Source: Citrobacter sp. 18056 (lineage in GTDB: Bacteria; Pseudomonadota; Gammaproteobacteria; Enterobacterales; Enterobacteriaceae). From it: 64,000 bases of DNA. The stretch spans positions 147,937 to 211,936 of the forward strand of contig CACSJR010000010.1 in the NCBI GenBank assembly GCA_902706235.1, written 5' to 3'. Under the pieces are notes generated by a model. It ran no database searches. It had not been told where the DNA came from and saw only the letters and a program-made list of their open reading frames with translations. The position numbers were made by a program, and so were the translations under genes. This document shows positions 1-8,872 of this stretch, in pieces (within the stretch, counting starts at the first letter, position 1; every line of letters begins with the position of its first letter).

Positions 1-1609
1 CCGGCTGCAATTCTTCAAAATATTTACGGAATGGATGCACGCGGTCTTCCTGCACCTGCGCGCCGCGAACCCATTGCTGACTGACGCTGGCCAGCATCGT
101 TGGGCTGCCCTGAACAGCGGTGCGTTGCAGGTAGTGCTTCACCGCTCGCAGACCGCCCAGCTCCTCGCCGCCGCCCGCGCGGCCCGGGCCGCCGTGCAGC
201 AGCTGCGGCAGCGGAGAACCGTGTCCGGTGGATTCTTTCGACGACTCTTCATTGAGAATTTGAATACGGCCGTGAGCGCGGGCCGCACCGAGAATAAATT
301 CGCGGGCAATCGCCGGATCCATGGTGACTAGCGTGCCAGCCAGGCTGCCCTGACCGGCGCGGGCCAGTGCCAGACTTTGCGCGCGGGTCTGATACGGCAT
401 CAGCGTGGCGACCGGACCAAAGGCTTCAATGGCGTGAACCGCCGGGCTTTCATCCGGATGCGGACAGAACAGCAGTGTCGGCGGGAAGAATGCGCCTGCC
501 GCCTGCATATCCGCTTTGCCACCCAGACGCACTTCGCAGCCAGCGGCCACCAGCGCATCAACTTTTTCCTGCACGTCAGTTCGCTGATCGGCGTTGACCA
601 GCGATCCCATTTTCACGCCTTCTACGGCCGGGTCGCCCATTTTAACGCCCTGCAAACGGGCTACCAGCGCGTCGCTCACCGCCTGAATCTGCACCTGTGG
701 CACGATGATGCGGCGAATAGCGGTGCATTTTTGTCCCGCTTTGGCGGTCATCTCACGTACCACTTCGCGGATAAACAGTGCGAATTCTGGCTGCTCCGGC
801 GTGACGTCTTCACCCAGCACGCAGCAGTTCAGCGAGTCGGCTTCCATGGTGAATGGAATAGAGTTTTTGACGATGTTCGGATGAATACGCAGCGACTGCC
901 CGGTTTGCGCCGAGCCGGTAAAGGTCACGACATCCTGGAAATCGAGTTGATCCAGCAGGTCGCCCGCGCCGCCGCAAATCAGGCTGATCGCACCGTCCGG
1001 TACCAGCCCACTGTCGACGATGGCTTTGACCATTGCCTGGGTCACCTGCGCGCTGGCGGTGGCGGGTTTGATGATGGCGGGCATCCCGGCGAGCCACGTT
1101 GGTGCCAGTTTTTCCAGCATTCCCCAGCACGGGAAATTGAACGCGTTTATGTGCACCGCAACGCCTGATTTTGCAGTCAGCACATGGCGAGCGGCGAAAC
1201 CGCCATTTTTCGACAGCGGAATCAGTTCATCTTCCGGCCATAATACGTCGTCAGGCAACTCGCGTGCGCCGAGTCCCGCGTAGGTAAACAGCGTGCCAAT
1301 TCCGCCTTCGATATCCACCCAGCTATCAGCCTGGGTTGCCCCGGTTTGTGCGGAAAGGGCATAGAACCCCTCTTTTTGCTCCAGCAAATGTTTTGCCACC
1401 GCTTTCAGCATGGCGGCACGTTCAACAAAGGTCATTTTACTGAGCGCTTCACCGCCATTCTCAATGGCGTAACGGCGCGCCTGCGCCAGATCCAGCCCTT
1501 CGCTGGTCACTTCCCAAAGTGGTTCGCCGGTAATCGCATGATGGATTGTCCGCGCTCGGCCCCGGCCTGACTGCCAGCTACCGGATAAGAAACTGGTTAA
1601 CTGCTGCAT
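1..1609 (-). CDS. paaZ: PaaZ, oxepin-CoA hydrolase / 3-oxo-5,6-dehydrosuberyl-CoA semialdehyde dehydrogenase (partial, cut by left edge)
   Basis: Bifunctional ring-cleavage enzyme of aerobic phenylacetate degradation: a C-terminal MaoC-type hydratase opens oxepin-CoA and an N-terminal aldehyde dehydrogenase oxidises the resulting semialdehyde. The visible part is about 536 residues of an enzyme that is 681 aa in E. coli, so the ALDH domain is present and the MaoC domain lies outside the window. It starts [18 protein letters not shown] at 1609, collinear with E. coli PaaZ, and carries the ALDH cysteine motif AGQKCTA and the [10 protein letters not shown] substrate/NADP segment. It is transcribed divergently from paaA across a 287-bp gap with PaaX-like sites. 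Identification is very secure; only the 3' end is missing. Confidence 0.97.
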   Translation of the reverse strand, partial: MQQLTSFLSGSWQSGRGRARTIHHAITGEPLWEVTSEGLDLAQARRYAIENGGEALSKMTFVERAAMLKAVAKHLLEQKEGFYALSAQTGATQADSWVDIEGGIGTLFTYAGLGARELPDDVLWPEDELIPLSKNGGFAARHVLTAKSGVAVHINAFNFPCWGMLEKLAPTWLAGMPAIIKPATASAQVTQAMVKAIVDSGLVPDGAISLICGGAGDLLDQLDFQDVVTFTGSAQTGQSLRIHPNIVKNSIPFTMEADSLNCCVLGEDVTPEQPEFALFIREVVREMTAKAGQKCTAIRRIIVPQVQIQAVSDALVARLQGVKMGDPAVEGVKMGSLVNADQRTDVQEKVDALVAAGCEVRLGGKADMQAAGAFFPPTLLFCPHPDESPAVHAIEAFGPVATLMPYQTRAQSLALARAGQGSLAGTLVTMDPAIAREFILGAARAHGRIQILNEESSKESTGHGSPLPQLLHGGPGRAGGGEELGGLRAVKHYLQRTAVQGSPTMLASVSQQWVRGAQVQEDRVHPFRKYFEELQP

Positions 1610-1652
1610 TGTGTCTCTCCGTAAATGTTACGTCGTTTCGTCATACATAGTT

Positions 1653-1665
1653 TGATTATGAATCA
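1653..1665. promoter_or_regulatory. PaaX-like palindrome on the paaZ side
   Basis: TGATTATGAATCA has inverted TGATT/AATCA arms and lies 44 bp upstream of the paaZ start. It resembles the TGATTC/GAATCA half-sites bound by the PaaX repressor in E. coli. The sequence is directly visible; assignment to PaaX is inferred from motif and position. Confidence 0.5.
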
Positions 1666-1843
1666 TAAAAATCAATGATGATTTTAATAATTTATTAACA
1701 ATGCGATCTTTGTCTGCATCTGTTTATTTGTTACTTCATTGTTATGTAACGATGTTGCGATTTACTCTGCGAAGGGCGTCACAGAATACACAAACCATTC
1801 TTGGGGTTTTAGTTAACCTTTATGTAACTTCACATAAACAATG

Positions 1844-1883
1844 TGATTCATAAAAATGCACTTAATGAATCAAATGGGAATCA
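1844..1883. promoter_or_regulatory. PaaX operator candidate in front of paaA
   Basis: TGATTCAT (1844-1851) and ATGAATCA (1865-1872) form a perfect 8-bp inverted repeat with a 13-bp spacer, and a further GAATCA lies at 1878-1883, just before the ribosome site AAAGGTG and the GTG start of paaA. E. coli PaaX binds TGATTC/GAATCA elements at the paaZ and paaA promoters and is released by phenylacetyl-CoA. The remainder of the 1610-1896 gap is AT-rich promoter DNA with no gene seen. Confidence 0.6.
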
Positions 1884-1896
1884 TAAAGGTGACAAT

Positions 1897-2826
1897 GTGA
1901 CTGAAGAACAACGCTTTGAAGCGCGCATCGCCGAAGAGACGGCCATTGAGCCGCAGGACTGGATGCCCGAGGCGTACCGCAAAACGCTGATCCGCCAGAT
2001 TGGCCAGCACGCGCACTCTGAGATTGTCGGTATGCTGCCGGAAGGTAACTGGATAACCCGTGCGCCGACACTGCGCCGAAAAGCCATTCTGCTGGCAAAA
2101 GTGCAGGACGAAGCCGGGCACGGCCTTTATCTCTACAGCGCGGCGGAAACCCTCGGCTGCGCCCGTGAAGACATCTATCAGAAGATGCTCGACGGACGAA
2201 TGAAGTACTCCTCCATCTTTAATTACCCGACGCTGAACTGGGCCGATATCGGTGTGATTGGCTGGCTGGTCGATGGGGCAGCCATTGTCAATCAGGTGGC
2301 GTTGTGTCGCACGTCTTACGGACCGTATGCCCGTGCGATGGTGAAAATCTGTAAAGAAGAGAGTTTTCATCAGCGTCAAGGATTCGAAGCCTGCATGGCG
2401 CTGGCGAACGGCAGCGAAGAGCAGCGCGCGATGTTGCAGGATGCAATCAACCGCTTCTGGTGGCCTGCGCTGATGATGTTCGGGCCGAACGATGACAGCT
2501 CGCCGAACAGCGCCCAGAGCCTGGCGTGGAAAATCAAACGCTTCGGTAATGATGAACTGCGTCAGCGCTTTGTCGACAACACCGTTCCGCAGGTGGAAAT
2601 GTTGGGCATGACCGTACCGGACCCGGACCTAACGCTCGACGAAACCACCGGTGAGTACCGCTTCGGCGCTATCGACTGGAATGAATTTAATGACGTGATT
2701 AACGGGCGTGGTATTTGCAACCACGAACGTCTGGCCGCCAAGCGTAAAGCCTGGGAAGAGGGCGCATGGGTGCGGGAAGCCGCGCTGGCGCATGCCGAAA
2801 AACAGCAGGCCCGCAACGTGGCGTAA
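1897..2826 (+). CDS. paaA: PaaA, phenylacetyl-CoA 1,2-epoxidase catalytic subunit
   Basis: Di-iron oxygenase alpha subunit of the PaaABC(D)E multicomponent enzyme, which epoxidises the ring of phenylacetyl-CoA in the cytoplasm. Iron-ligand motifs are visible: EAGH at residues 72-75 and EESFH near residue 160. The GTG start at 1897 is preferred to an upstream in-frame start at 1843 because it gives 309 aa, the E. coli length, and follows AAAGGTG; the longer form would begin inside the palindromic operator region. First gene of the paaABCDEFGHIJK operon, 11 bp before paaB. Confidence 0.97.
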   Translation: MTEEQRFEARIAEETAIEPQDWMPEAYRKTLIRQIGQHAHSEIVGMLPEGNWITRAPTLRRKAILLAKVQDEAGHGLYLYSAAETLGCAREDIYQKMLDGRMKYSSIFNYPTLNWADIGVIGWLVDGAAIVNQVALCRTSYGPYARAMVKICKEESFHQRQGFEACMALANGSEEQRAMLQDAINRFWWPALMMFGPNDDSSPNSAQSLAWKIKRFGNDELRQRFVDNTVPQVEMLGMTVPDPDLTLDETTGEYRFGAIDWNEFNDVINGRGICNHERLAAKRKAWEEGAWVREAALAHAEKQQARNVA

Positions 2827-2837
2827 GGAGAACAACA

Positions 2838-3125
2838 ATGAGCAATGTCTACTGGCCGTTATATGAAGTGTTCGTTCGCAGCAAACAGGGTTTATCGCAC
2901 CGTCATGTGGGCAGCCTGCACGCCGCCGACGATCGCATGGCGCTGGAAAATGCCCGTGATGCCTACACCCGCCGCAGCGAAGGTTGCTCAATCTGGGTGG
3001 TAAAAGCGAGCGAAATCGTAGCCTCACAGCCGGAAGAACGCGGCGAATTTTTCGACCCGGCGGAGAGCAAAATCTATCGCCACCCGACGTTCTACACCCT
3101 GCCTGACGGCATCGAGCACATGTGA
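2838..3125 (+). CDS. paaB: PaaB, phenylacetyl-CoA epoxidase subunit
   Basis: Small 95-aa subunit of the phenylacetyl-CoA epoxygenase. In the family it is thought to bridge PaaAC with the reductase; it has no catalytic residues of its own. The start at 2838 follows AAGGAG with good spacing and gives the typical family length; a longer in-frame extension reaching into paaA is unlikely. Recognisable segments include WPLYEVFVRSKQGLSHRHVG at the N-terminus. It sits between paaA and paaC in the conserved order, with 7 bp to paaC. Confidence 0.97.
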   Translation: MSNVYWPLYEVFVRSKQGLSHRHVGSLHAADDRMALENARDAYTRRSEGCSIWVVKASEIVASQPEERGEFFDPAESKIYRHPTFYTLPDGIEHM

Positions 3126-3132
3126 GGCAGTC

Positions 3133-3888
3133 ATGAAGAATCACGATCCTATCGCGACTTACGCTCTGCGCCTCGGCGATAACTGTCTGGTGCTTTCTCA
3201 GCGCCTTTCAGCCTGGTGCGGTCACGCCCCGGAGCTGGAAATCGATCTGGCGCTGGCGAATATCGGCCTCGACCTGATGGGCCAGGCGCGCAATTTTCTG
3301 ACCTACGCCGCTGAACGTCAGGGCGCAGGCGATGAAGACACGCTGGCGTTTGGCCGCGACGAACGTCAGTTCTGCAACATTCTGCTGGTAGAGCAGCCGA
3401 ACGGTAATTTTGCTGACACTCTGGCGCGCCAGCTGTTTATTGATGCCTGGCACGTGGCGTTGTTCGGTCGCCTTACGAGCAGCAAAGACGCACAGATTGC
3501 CGCCATCGCCGCCAAAGCCATTAAAGAAGCGCGTTATCACCTGCGCTTCAGCCGTGGCTGGGTTGAGCGTCTGGGCGCAGGGACCGAGCTTTCGAGCGCG
3601 CGGATGCAGGCCGCCATCGACAATCTGTGGCGCTTCACCGCCGAACTGTTCCAGGCCGATGCGCTGGAAGAAACGCTGATTGCTGAAGGCGTCGCCGTCG
3701 ACCCGCGTGAACTGAAAGCCGGCTGGCTGGCGGAAATTTCCAGCGTACTGGCAGCCGCAGAACTCAAGGTTCCGCCAGAGCCGCCGTACCGCACCGGCGG
3801 TAAACAGGGGCTACACACCGAACATCTGGGGCCGATGCTGGCAGAAATGCAGTATCTGCAGCGTTCGTATCCCGGTCAGCAGTGGTAA
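3133..3888 (+). CDS. paaC: PaaC, phenylacetyl-CoA epoxidase structural subunit
   Basis: Ferritin-like helical subunit (251 aa) that forms the stable heterodimer core with PaaA. The family is related to di-iron oxygenases, but PaaC itself is structural and has lost the full metal site. CGHAPELEIDLALANIGLDL near residues 29-48 is the conserved family segment. It starts with ATG at 3133 after GAGGCAG. The paaD ribosome site lies just past its stop codon, consistent with coupled translation inside the operon. Confidence 0.96.
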   Translation: MKNHDPIATYALRLGDNCLVLSQRLSAWCGHAPELEIDLALANIGLDLMGQARNFLTYAAERQGAGDEDTLAFGRDERQFCNILLVEQPNGNFADTLARQLFIDAWHVALFGRLTSSKDAQIAAIAAKAIKEARYHLRFSRGWVERLGAGTELSSARMQAAIDNLWRFTAELFQADALEETLIAEGVAVDPRELKAGWLAEISSVLAAAELKVPPEPPYRTGGKQGLHTEHLGPMLAEMQYLQRSYPGQQW

Positions 3889-3899
3889 CGGAGGTCGCT

Positions 3900-4397
3900 A
3901 TGCAACGTCTCGCCAGTATTGCTCCCGCTGAAGTCCATGAGATTTGGACGCTGTTAAGTCAGATTTCAGACCCGGAAGTGCCGGTGCTGACCATCACCGA
4001 TCTCGGGATGGTGCGCAGCGTGACGCCGCAGGGCGATGGTTGGGTGGTGGGCTTCACGCCAACCTATTCTGGCTGCCCGGCAACGGAGCATCTGCTCGGT
4101 GAGATCCGCACCGCGATGACCGCGCACGGCTACACGCCGGTGCATATCGTCCTGCAGCTTGACCCGCCGTGGACCACGGACTGGATGACGCCGGACGCCC
4201 GTGAACGCCTGCGTCAGTACGGCATCAGCCCGCCACAGGCCCATGCCTGCCACGCGGGAATGCCGACGGATGTGGCCTGTCCGCGCTGCGCCAGCACCCA
4301 AACCACGATGATCAGTGAATTCGGTTCCACGGCCTGTAAAGCGTTATACCGCTGCGACAGCTGCCGGGAACCCTTTGATTACTTTAAATGTATTTGA
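3900..4397 (+). CDS. paaD: PaaD, iron-sulfur assembly-like factor for the epoxidase
   Basis: DUF59/MIP18-family protein of 165 aa, needed for phenylacetate epoxidase function and probably acting in Fe-S or di-iron maturation rather than catalysis. The N-terminal half carries DPEVPVLTITDLGMV and the TYSGCPAT cysteine motif typical of DUF59. The C-terminal tail has a four-cysteine zinc-ribbon-like pattern (CPRCAS and later CDSC). The start at 3900 (MQRLASIAP) follows GGAGGT and matches the E. coli length; a GTG at 3882 inside the end of paaC is rejected. The stop is 7 bp before paaE. Confidence 0.96.
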   Translation: MQRLASIAPAEVHEIWTLLSQISDPEVPVLTITDLGMVRSVTPQGDGWVVGFTPTYSGCPATEHLLGEIRTAMTAHGYTPVHIVLQLDPPWTTDWMTPDARERLRQYGISPPQAHACHAGMPTDVACPRCASTQTTMISEFGSTACKALYRCDSCREPFDYFKCI

Positions 4398-4404
4398 GGT
4401 TGCC

Positions 4405-5475
4405 ATGACGACGTTTCATTCGCTTACGGTGGCAAAGGTCGAGCCGGAAACCCGCGATGCGGTGACCATTACGTTCGCCGTACCGCAAACGCTGCAAACT
4501 GCCTACGCGTTTCGCCCCGGTCAGCATCTGACCCTGAAGGCCAAACTGGCAGGCGAAGAACTCCGCCGCTGTTATTCGATTTGTCGCCGCGCCGTGCCGG
4601 GCGAAATCAGCGTGGCGGTGAAGGCCATCGAAGGCGGGCGCTTCTCCCGCTATGCCAGGGATGAAATCAAAGCTGGCATGACCCTCGAGGTGATGATCCC
4701 TCAGGGTAATTTCGGCTATCAGCCGCAGCCTGAGCGCAGCGGACACTATCTGGCGATCGCCGCAGGCTCCGGGATAACCCCGATGCTGGCGATTGTGGAA
4801 ACCACATTACAGGCCGAGCCGGACAGCGTGTTCACCGTGATTTACGGCAACCGCAGCAGCCAGAGCATGATGTTCCGCCAACAGCTGGCCGACCTGAAAG
4901 ACACGTATCCGACGCGCCTGCAATTGCTGAGTATTTTCAGTCAGGAAACCCTCGACAGCGCGCTGCTGCATGGCCGCATTGACGGTGAAAAATTGCATGC
5001 GCTTTCCCGCTCTCTGCTGAATTTCAGTCAGTTTGATGAGGCCTTTATCTGCGGCCCGGCGGCGATGATGGACGACGCTGAAACTGCACTTGTAGCGCTT
5101 GGAATGTCGCAAAATGCCATTCATCTCGAGCGCTTCAATACGCCGGGCAGCACCGTGCGCCACGCGTCAAGCGTGCAGGCCGACGGCCAGACGGTCACCC
5201 TGCGCCAGGACGGGCGTGACCGCGCGATAGTCCTTTCCGCTGACGACGAAAGCATTCTCGACGCCGCCCTGCGTCAGGGCGCGGACTTACCTTACGCCTG
5301 CAAAGGCGGGGTGTGCGCCACCTGCAAATGCAAAGTACTGCGCGGTGAAGTGTCGATGGCAACCAATTACAGCCTCGAGCCGGATGAACTCGCAGCAGGA
5401 TATGTTCTGAGCTGCCAGTCGCTGCCGCTCACTGCCGATGTGATCGTCGATTTTGATGCGAAGGGGATGGCATGA
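4405..5475 (+). CDS. paaE: PaaE, phenylacetyl-CoA epoxidase reductase
   Basis: NADPH-dependent ferredoxin reductase component that passes electrons to the PaaAC di-iron centre. Domains in order: FAD-binding barrel with [11 protein letters not shown](P)-binding domain with AAGSGITPM, and a C-terminal plant-type [2Fe-2S] domain with [11 protein letters not shown] and a fourth cysteine in LSCQ. The 356-aa product from the ATG at 4405 equals the E. coli length; an in-frame start at 4315 lies within paaD and is discarded. Its TGA overlaps the paaF start by four bases (ATGA), indicating translational coupling. Confidence 0.97.
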   Translation: MTTFHSLTVAKVEPETRDAVTITFAVPQTLQTAYAFRPGQHLTLKAKLAGEELRRCYSICRRAVPGEISVAVKAIEGGRFSRYARDEIKAGMTLEVMIPQGNFGYQPQPERSGHYLAIAAGSGITPMLAIVETTLQAEPDSVFTVIYGNRSSQSMMFRQQLADLKDTYPTRLQLLSIFSQETLDSALLHGRIDGEKLHALSRSLLNFSQFDEAFICGPAAMMDDAETALVALGMSQNAIHLERFNTPGSTVRHASSVQADGQTVTLRQDGRDRAIVLSADDESILDAALRQGADLPYACKGGVCATCKCKVLRGEVSMATNYSLEPDELAAGYVLSCQSLPLTADVIVDFDAKGMA

Positions 5476-6239
5476 GCGAATTACTGATTAGCCGCCACGA
5501 CCGCGTATTGCAGCTGACGCTCAACCGTCCGCAGGCGCGCAACGCCCTGAACAACGCGTTATTGACCCAAATTGCCGACGCGCTGGAATCAGCCCAGCAG
5601 GACAGCAGCATCGGCGCGGTCATCATTACCGGCAGCGAGCGCGTGTTTGCCGCCGGGGCTGATTTACAGGAGATGGCGGAAAAGGATTTAGCCGCGACCC
5701 TGAACGATATTCGCCCACGCATTTGGGCGCGCATCGATGCCTTCAGCAAACCTCTGATTGCCGCCGTGAACGGCTACGCGCTGGGCGCCGGTTGTGAACT
5801 GGCGCTGCTGTGCGATGTGGTGGTGGCGGGCGACAACGCCACATTTGGTCTGCCGGAAATCACCCTCGGCCTGATGCCGGGCGCAGGCGGCACGCAGCGT
5901 CTGATCCGCTGCGTGGGCAAATCATTAGCGACACAAATGGTGCTGACCGGACGCAGCATTGATGCCCCGCGCGCGCAGCAGGCGGGGCTGGTGAGTGAGA
6001 TTTACCCCGTTGGGCTGACCACGGAATATGCCATCAGCCTGGCGGCTGCAATGGCGAAACACTCCCCGCTAGCGTTGCAGGCTGCGAAGCAGGCGCTTCG
6101 TCAGTCGCAGGAAGTGATGCTCGGTGCCGGACTCGCGCAGGAGCGCCAGCTGTTTACGCTGCTCAGCGCCACCGACGATCGTCGCGAAGGTATCGCTGCG
6201 TTTCTTGCCAAACGCCAACCCGAATTCAAAGGACGCTAA
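5472..6239 (+). CDS. paaF: PaaF, 2,3-dehydroadipyl-CoA hydratase
   Basis: Enoyl-CoA hydratase/isomerase family (crotonase fold), 255 aa, hydrating 2,3-didehydroadipyl-CoA to 3-hydroxyadipyl-CoA in the beta-oxidation-like lower phenylacetate pathway. The oxyanion-hole segments [10 protein letters not shown] and [10 protein letters not shown] are visible, followed by the family glutamates in [16 protein letters not shown]. It starts at the ATGA overlap with paaE and ends 2 bp before paaG, a second crotonase of the same operon. Confidence 0.96.
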   Translation: MSELLISRHDRVLQLTLNRPQARNALNNALLTQIADALESAQQDSSIGAVIITGSERVFAAGADLQEMAEKDLAATLNDIRPRIWARIDAFSKPLIAAVNGYALGAGCELALLCDVVVAGDNATFGLPEITLGLMPGAGGTQRLIRCVGKSLATQMVLTGRSIDAPRAQQAGLVSEIYPVGLTTEYAISLAAAMAKHSPLALQAAKQALRQSQEVMLGAGLAQERQLFTLLSATDDRREGIAAFLAKRQPEFKGR

Positions 6240-6241
6240 CG

Positions 6242-7030
6242 ATGGACGCTTTTATTCTCAGTCACGTTGAGCATGGGGTGATGACGCTAACGCTGAATCG
6301 TCCGGATCGACTGAACAGCTTTAACGAGGTGATGCACGGGCAGCTCGCCGAGTGCCTGAAGCAGGCCGAACGCGATGAAACGATTCGGTGTCTGGTTATC
6401 ACCGGCGCCGGACGCGGATTCTGCGCCGGACAAGATCTGAACGACCGCAACGTTGACCCGAGCGGTCCGCCGCCGGATCTCGGTTACTCGGTAGAAACGT
6501 TCTGGAACCCGCTGGTTCGCCGTCTGGCAACGCTGCCAAAACCGGTTATCTGTGCGGTAAACGGCGTGGCGGCAGGTGCGGGTGCGACGCTTGCCCTTGG
6601 CTGCGACATAGTCATTGCTGCGCGTTCTGCGAATTTCGTGATGGCGTTCAGCAAGTTGGGACTGATTCCGGACTGCGGCGGAACCTGGGTTTTACCGCGA
6701 GTGGCGGGGCGTGCTCGGGCCATGGGCCTGGCGCTGCTGGGAGACAAACTCAGCGCCGAACAGGCTCAGCAGTGGGGCATGATCTGGCAAGTGGTGGATG
6801 ACGCGCAGCTCAGCGACGCCGCCAACCAGCTGGCGCGCCATTTCGCTACGCAGCCGACATATGGCCTCGGGCTTATCAAACAGGCGATCAACGCGGCGGA
6901 AACCAACGACCTGGACGCACAGCTCGACCTCGAGCGTGACTACCAGCGCTTGGCGGGGCGCAGCGTGGATTACCGCGAAGGCGTCAGCGCCTTCCTCGCC
7001 AAACGTCAACCACAATTCAGCGGGAAATGA
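6242..7030 (+). CDS. paaG: PaaG, 1,2-epoxyphenylacetyl-CoA isomerase
   Basis: Crotonase-superfamily isomerase (262 aa) converting ring-1,2-epoxyphenylacetyl-CoA to oxepin-CoA, and also implicated in isomerising a later double-bond intermediate. The crotonase signature appears as FCAGQDLNDR and VNGVAAGAGATLAL; the acidic residue in LIPDCGGTW is the family position for the catalytic aspartate. The end [13 protein letters not shown] resembles the PaaF C-terminus, showing the two are paralogues. Its TGA overlaps the upstream start candidate of paaH. Confidence 0.96.
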   Translation: MDAFILSHVEHGVMTLTLNRPDRLNSFNEVMHGQLAECLKQAERDETIRCLVITGAGRGFCAGQDLNDRNVDPSGPPPDLGYSVETFWNPLVRRLATLPKPVICAVNGVAAGAGATLALGCDIVIAARSANFVMAFSKLGLIPDCGGTWVLPRVAGRARAMGLALLGDKLSAEQAQQWGMIWQVVDDAQLSDAANQLARHFATQPTYGLGLIKQAINAAETNDLDAQLDLERDYQRLAGRSVDYREGVSAFLAKRQPQFSGK

Positions 7031-8457
7031 CCATGAGCCAACAGATTCGAACCGTAGCGGTCATTGGCAGCGGCACCATGGGCGCGGGTATTGCGGAAGT
7101 GGCGGCGATGGCCGGGCAGCAGGTGCTGTTGCATGACATCTCAGCCGACGCCATGTCTCGCGCTATTGACGCGCTGCGTCAGCGTCTGGAATCCCGGGTT
7201 GCGCGTGGCAAACTCAGCGCCGACGCCTGCGAACGCGGTCTGGCGCGCATTTTGCCGGTGACTGACATCGCCGCACTCGCTGCTGCCGATTTAGTGATTG
7301 AAGCGGCAGCTGAAAATCTTGACGTCAAAAAAGCGTTGTTTGCGCAGCTGGGTGAAATCTGCCCACCGCACACGCTGCTGACCAGCAACACTTCATCCAT
7401 ATCGATTACCGCGATTGCGGCGGGCGTGAAGCACCCGGAGCGCGTGGCGGGGCTGCATTTCTTCAACCCGGCGCCGGTAATGAAACTGGTGGAAGTGGTG
7501 AGTGGTGTGGCGACGTCCACCGAAGTGGTGACGCAACTCAGCCAGTGCGTGCTGGCCTGGGGCAAACAGCCGGTTCAGTGCCACTCCACACCGGGTTTTA
7601 TCGTCAACCGAGTGGCGCGTCCGTTCTATGCCGAAGCCTGGCGCGCGTTGGAAGAGCAGGTTGCCGCCCCGGAAGCGATTGATACGGCGCTACGTGAAGC
7701 GGGTGGTTTCCCGATGGGACCGCTGGCGCTGACAGATTTGATTGGTCAGGACGTGAATTTCGCCGTCACCTGTTCCGTATTTAACGCCTTCTGGCAGGAA
7801 CGTCGTTTTCTGCCGTCGCTGGTGCAGCAGGAACTGGTGCTGGCGGGGCGCTACGGTAAAAAAAGTGGGCAGGGTGTTTATCCCTGGCCGCAGGGGGCCG
7901 CCGAGCCGGCGTTTTATCCGGCTGTGCCTGCGCATCGTCAGGCATCCAGTGTGCAAAAAGAACGTGACGTTGTCACTCTTGATGAGGTGCTTCTGATAGA
8001 AACCACGGGTGAAACTGCTCAGGCGGCGGCTACACGCACTCGCCAGCCGGTGGTGATGATGGACCGCAGCGAAGGCGCGGTGGTGGTGATTGCCGCCGCA
8101 CCGGGCAACCGTCTGGAGTCGACGGAGAAAGCCATTTACTGGTTGCAGCAGCAGGGCAAAAAAGTGCTACTGGTCGCCGATTATCCGGGGCTGCTGGTGT
8201 GGCGCACCGTGGCGATGCTGGTCAACGAAGCGCTGGACGCCCTGCAAAAAGGCGTCGCCAGCGAAGAGGATATCAACACCGCCATGCGTCTGGGTGTGAA
8301 TTATCCGCGCGGTCCGCTCCAGTGGGGCGAACAGCTCGGCTGGCAGCGCGTGCTGGCGCTGCTGGAAAACCTGCAACGTCATTACGGCGAAGAACGCTAT
8401 CGCCCCTGTTCCTTGCTGCGCCAGCGTGCGCTTCTGGAGAGTAGCTATGAGTCATAA
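7027..8457 (+). CDS. paaH: PaaH, 3-hydroxyadipyl-CoA dehydrogenase
   Basis: NAD-dependent 3-hydroxyacyl-CoA dehydrogenase oxidising 3-hydroxyadipyl-CoA to 3-oxoadipyl-CoA. The dinucleotide-binding loop GSGTMGAG is at residues 14-21 and the catalytic region reads AGLHFFNPAPVMKLVEVV; two C-terminal 3HCDH domains follow. It is 476 aa from the ATG overlapping the paaG stop at 7027, or 474 aa from a second ATG at 7033; the choice is uncertain by two residues (E. coli 475). The 3' end overlaps paaI by 11 bp. Confidence 0.96.
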   Translation: MTMSQQIRTVAVIGSGTMGAGIAEVAAMAGQQVLLHDISADAMSRAIDALRQRLESRVARGKLSADACERGLARILPVTDIAALAAADLVIEAAAENLDVKKALFAQLGEICPPHTLLTSNTSSISITAIAAGVKHPERVAGLHFFNPAPVMKLVEVVSGVATSTEVVTQLSQCVLAWGKQPVQCHSTPGFIVNRVARPFYAEAWRALEEQVAAPEAIDTALREAGGFPMGPLALTDLIGQDVNFAVTCSVFNAFWQERRFLPSLVQQELVLAGRYGKKSGQGVYPWPQGAAEPAFYPAVPAHRQASSVQKERDVVTLDEVLLIETTGETAQAAATRTRQPVVMMDRSEGAVVVIAAAPGNRLESTEKAIYWLQQQGKKVLLVADYPGLLVWRTVAMLVNEALDALQKGVASEEDINTAMRLGVNYPRGPLQWGEQLGWQRVLALLENLQRHYGEERYRPCSLLRQRALLESSYES

Positions 8458-8872
8458 CGACGCCTGGCATAACGCCCGCGTGATGTACGAACGCGACACC
8501 TGCGCCCAGGCGCTGGGGATTGACATTATCGAGATGGGTGAAGGCTTCGCGGTGCTGACCATGACCGTCACCGCCAACATGCTTAACGGCCATCAAACCT
8601 GCCACGGCGGACAGCTTTTTTCGCTGGCGGATACGGCATTTGCCTACGCCTGCAACAGCCAGGGGCTGGCGGCGGTGGCATCGGGCTGCAACATCGACTT
8701 TCTGCGTCCGGGCTTTGCCGGAGACAAACTCACCGCCACCGCGCGCGTGATGCATCAGGGCAAATTGACCGGGGTGTATGACATTGAAATTGTTAACCAA
8801 CAACAAAAAGCTGTGGCCCTGTTTCGCGGTAAATCACACCGCATCGGCGGCAGCGTAACGGGAGAAGCCTGA
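8447..8872 (+). CDS. paaI: PaaI, hydroxyphenylacetyl-CoA thioesterase
   Basis: Hot-dog-fold acyl-CoA thioesterase (141 aa) thought to rescue CoA from dead-end hydroxylated phenylacetyl-CoA esters. The family motif HGGQLFSLADTAFAYA with its conserved aspartate is near residues 50-65. The start MSHNDAW at 8447 lies inside the 3' end of paaH after GGAGAGTAG and matches the E. coli start; the longer in-frame start at 8426 is rejected. Its stop TGA overlaps the ATG of paaJ. Confidence 0.96.
   Translation: MSHNDAWHNARVMYERDTCAQALGIDIIEMGEGFAVLTMTVTANMLNGHQTCHGGQLFSLADTAFAYACNSQGLAAVASGCNIDFLRPGFAGDKLTATARVMHQGKLTGVYDIEIVNQQQKAVALFRGKSHRIGGSVTGEA

Noticed and set aside
377..1168. 263-aa open frame on the plus strand
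   Set aside because: It is antisense to paaZ, which matches its family along the whole length; the plus-strand frame has no recognisable domain or ribosome site.
1843..1896. 18-residue N-terminal extension of PaaA
   Set aside because: It would be encoded by the palindromic operator region; the GTG at 1897 has a ribosome site and gives the family length.
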